From Myxococcales bacterium (lineage in GTDB: Bacteria > Myxococcota_A > Bradymonadia > UBA7976 > UBA1532), in the NCBI GenBank assembly GCA_009692505.1, contig SHZC01000018.1, positions 1 through 41,112 on the forward strand: a stretch of 41,112 nucleotides of DNA, written 5' to 3'. How positions within the stretch are numbered: the stretch's first letter is position 1; each line of letters begins with the position of its first letter. A program made the translations under genes and the position numbers. The notes under the pieces are model-generated. The model worked only from the letters and a program-made list of their open reading frames with translations, was not told the origin of the DNA and made no database searches. Positions 40,793 through 41,112 of this stretch are shown piece by piece.

Positions 40793-41112
40793 GTGAGCGA
40801 TTTTCATACATTCCGGGGTCGAACGATGCAGGAGGCCGTCGCCAAGTTGAAGGCGACCCTCGGGCCCGATGCGGTCATCGTGAAGACGAACCGTGGTGAG
40901 GACGCTCGCGGACGCTACGTCGAGATTGATGCGCAGCCGCCGCTGCCCGAGGAGGGGCCCGCTGACCACCTCGCGGCCTACAACGGCGAGGAGACACCGG
41001 CGATGGCGGGCAGGGTAGGGGCCTCGGCCGCTTATGCCCGCGTGGCGCGTACAGCCCCGAAGCCGACCTTGTCAGCACCTACGCGGCCCGCTGGGCCGAC
41101 ACCCTCGCGGCC
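40793..41112 (+). CDS. flhF: Flagellar GTPase FlhF, N-terminal part (cut by window)
   Basis: 106 codons from a GTG at 40793 with AGGAGA 8 nt upstream, open to the window end. The first 40 residues (FHTFRGRTMQEAVAKLKATL, then GPDAVIVKTNRG) match the FlhF N-terminal region, including the LGPDAVI motif. The rest is the Pro/Ala-rich linker that precedes the SRP-type GTPase domain, which lies outside the window. FlhF sets flagellar number and polar position. Its place after flhA is standard. Confidence 0.88.
   Translation, partial: MSDFHTFRGRTMQEAVAKLKATLGPDAVIVKTNRGEDARGRYVEIDAQPPLPEEGPADHLAAYNGEETPAMAGRVGASAAYARVARTAPKPTLSAPTRPAGPTPSR

Noticed and set aside
1-41112. CRISPR arrays, tRNA or rRNA genes, complete insertion sequences
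   Set aside because: None seen: no regularly spaced repeats, no cloverleaf with conserved TTC loop, no transposase.

Overview
This is a GC-rich window with GTG and TTG starts mixed among ATG starts. It most resembles the former Deltaproteobacteria, near Myxococcota or Bradymonadota. The reasons are an OMP_myx_plus-type beta-barrel protein, an AgmX/PglI-type protein (zinc ribbon, GYF, membrane segment, TonB-like end), many secreted TPR proteins, large choice-of-anchor lipoproteins, and a sigma54-controlled flagellar cluster. Species cannot be read from the window.

Left region (1-13.2 kb). A truncated lipoprotein gene on the minus strand faces away from a VWA-domain lipoprotein gene. The spacer between them carries homopolymeric G tracts, one of them inside the best candidate promoter. 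Next comes a tight envelope-protein cluster: beta-barrel OMP, 652-aa TPR protein, 1,123-aa TPR protein, 422-aa TPR lipoprotein, an 83-aa secreted protein, and a GltJ/AgmX-like inner-membrane protein that closes at a UUCG-loop terminator. The set looks like the Glt/Nfs trans-envelope machinery of Myxococcus gliding and spore-coat assembly. It has no motor genes in this window.

Middle (13.3-20.2 kb). A stand-alone rplC lies outside any visible S10 operon and converges on dapF (minus strand, TTG start). Then come a sigma54 activator without a receiver domain, a GGEEF diguanylate cyclase with an intact I-site, and an 818-aa secreted TPR protein with a beta-rich N-terminus.

Right (20.2-41.1 kb). 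An almost unbroken flagellar cluster follows: flgB-flgC-fliE-fliF-fliG-fliH-fliI-(MotE-like)-fliK-flgD-(TIGR02530 type)-flgE, then fliL-fliM-fliN, then fliO-fliP-fliQ-fliR-flhB-flhA-flhF (cut by the window end). Three intergenic sigma54 -24/-12 promoters stand before flgB, after flgE, and before fliO. They fit control by the GAFTGA activator encoded 5 kb upstream. A fliJ gene is missing from its usual place; a secreted coiled-coil MotE-like protein sits there. FliO is unusually long.

The main surprise is the 470-bp gap between flgE and fliL. It starts with a sigma54 promoter, then has an element closed by an 11-bp perfect inverted repeat with several inner hairpins (a candidate structured RNA), an AT-richer patch with REP-like palindromes, and a terminator-like hairpin. 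All family calls were made by reading translations and motifs, without database searches.
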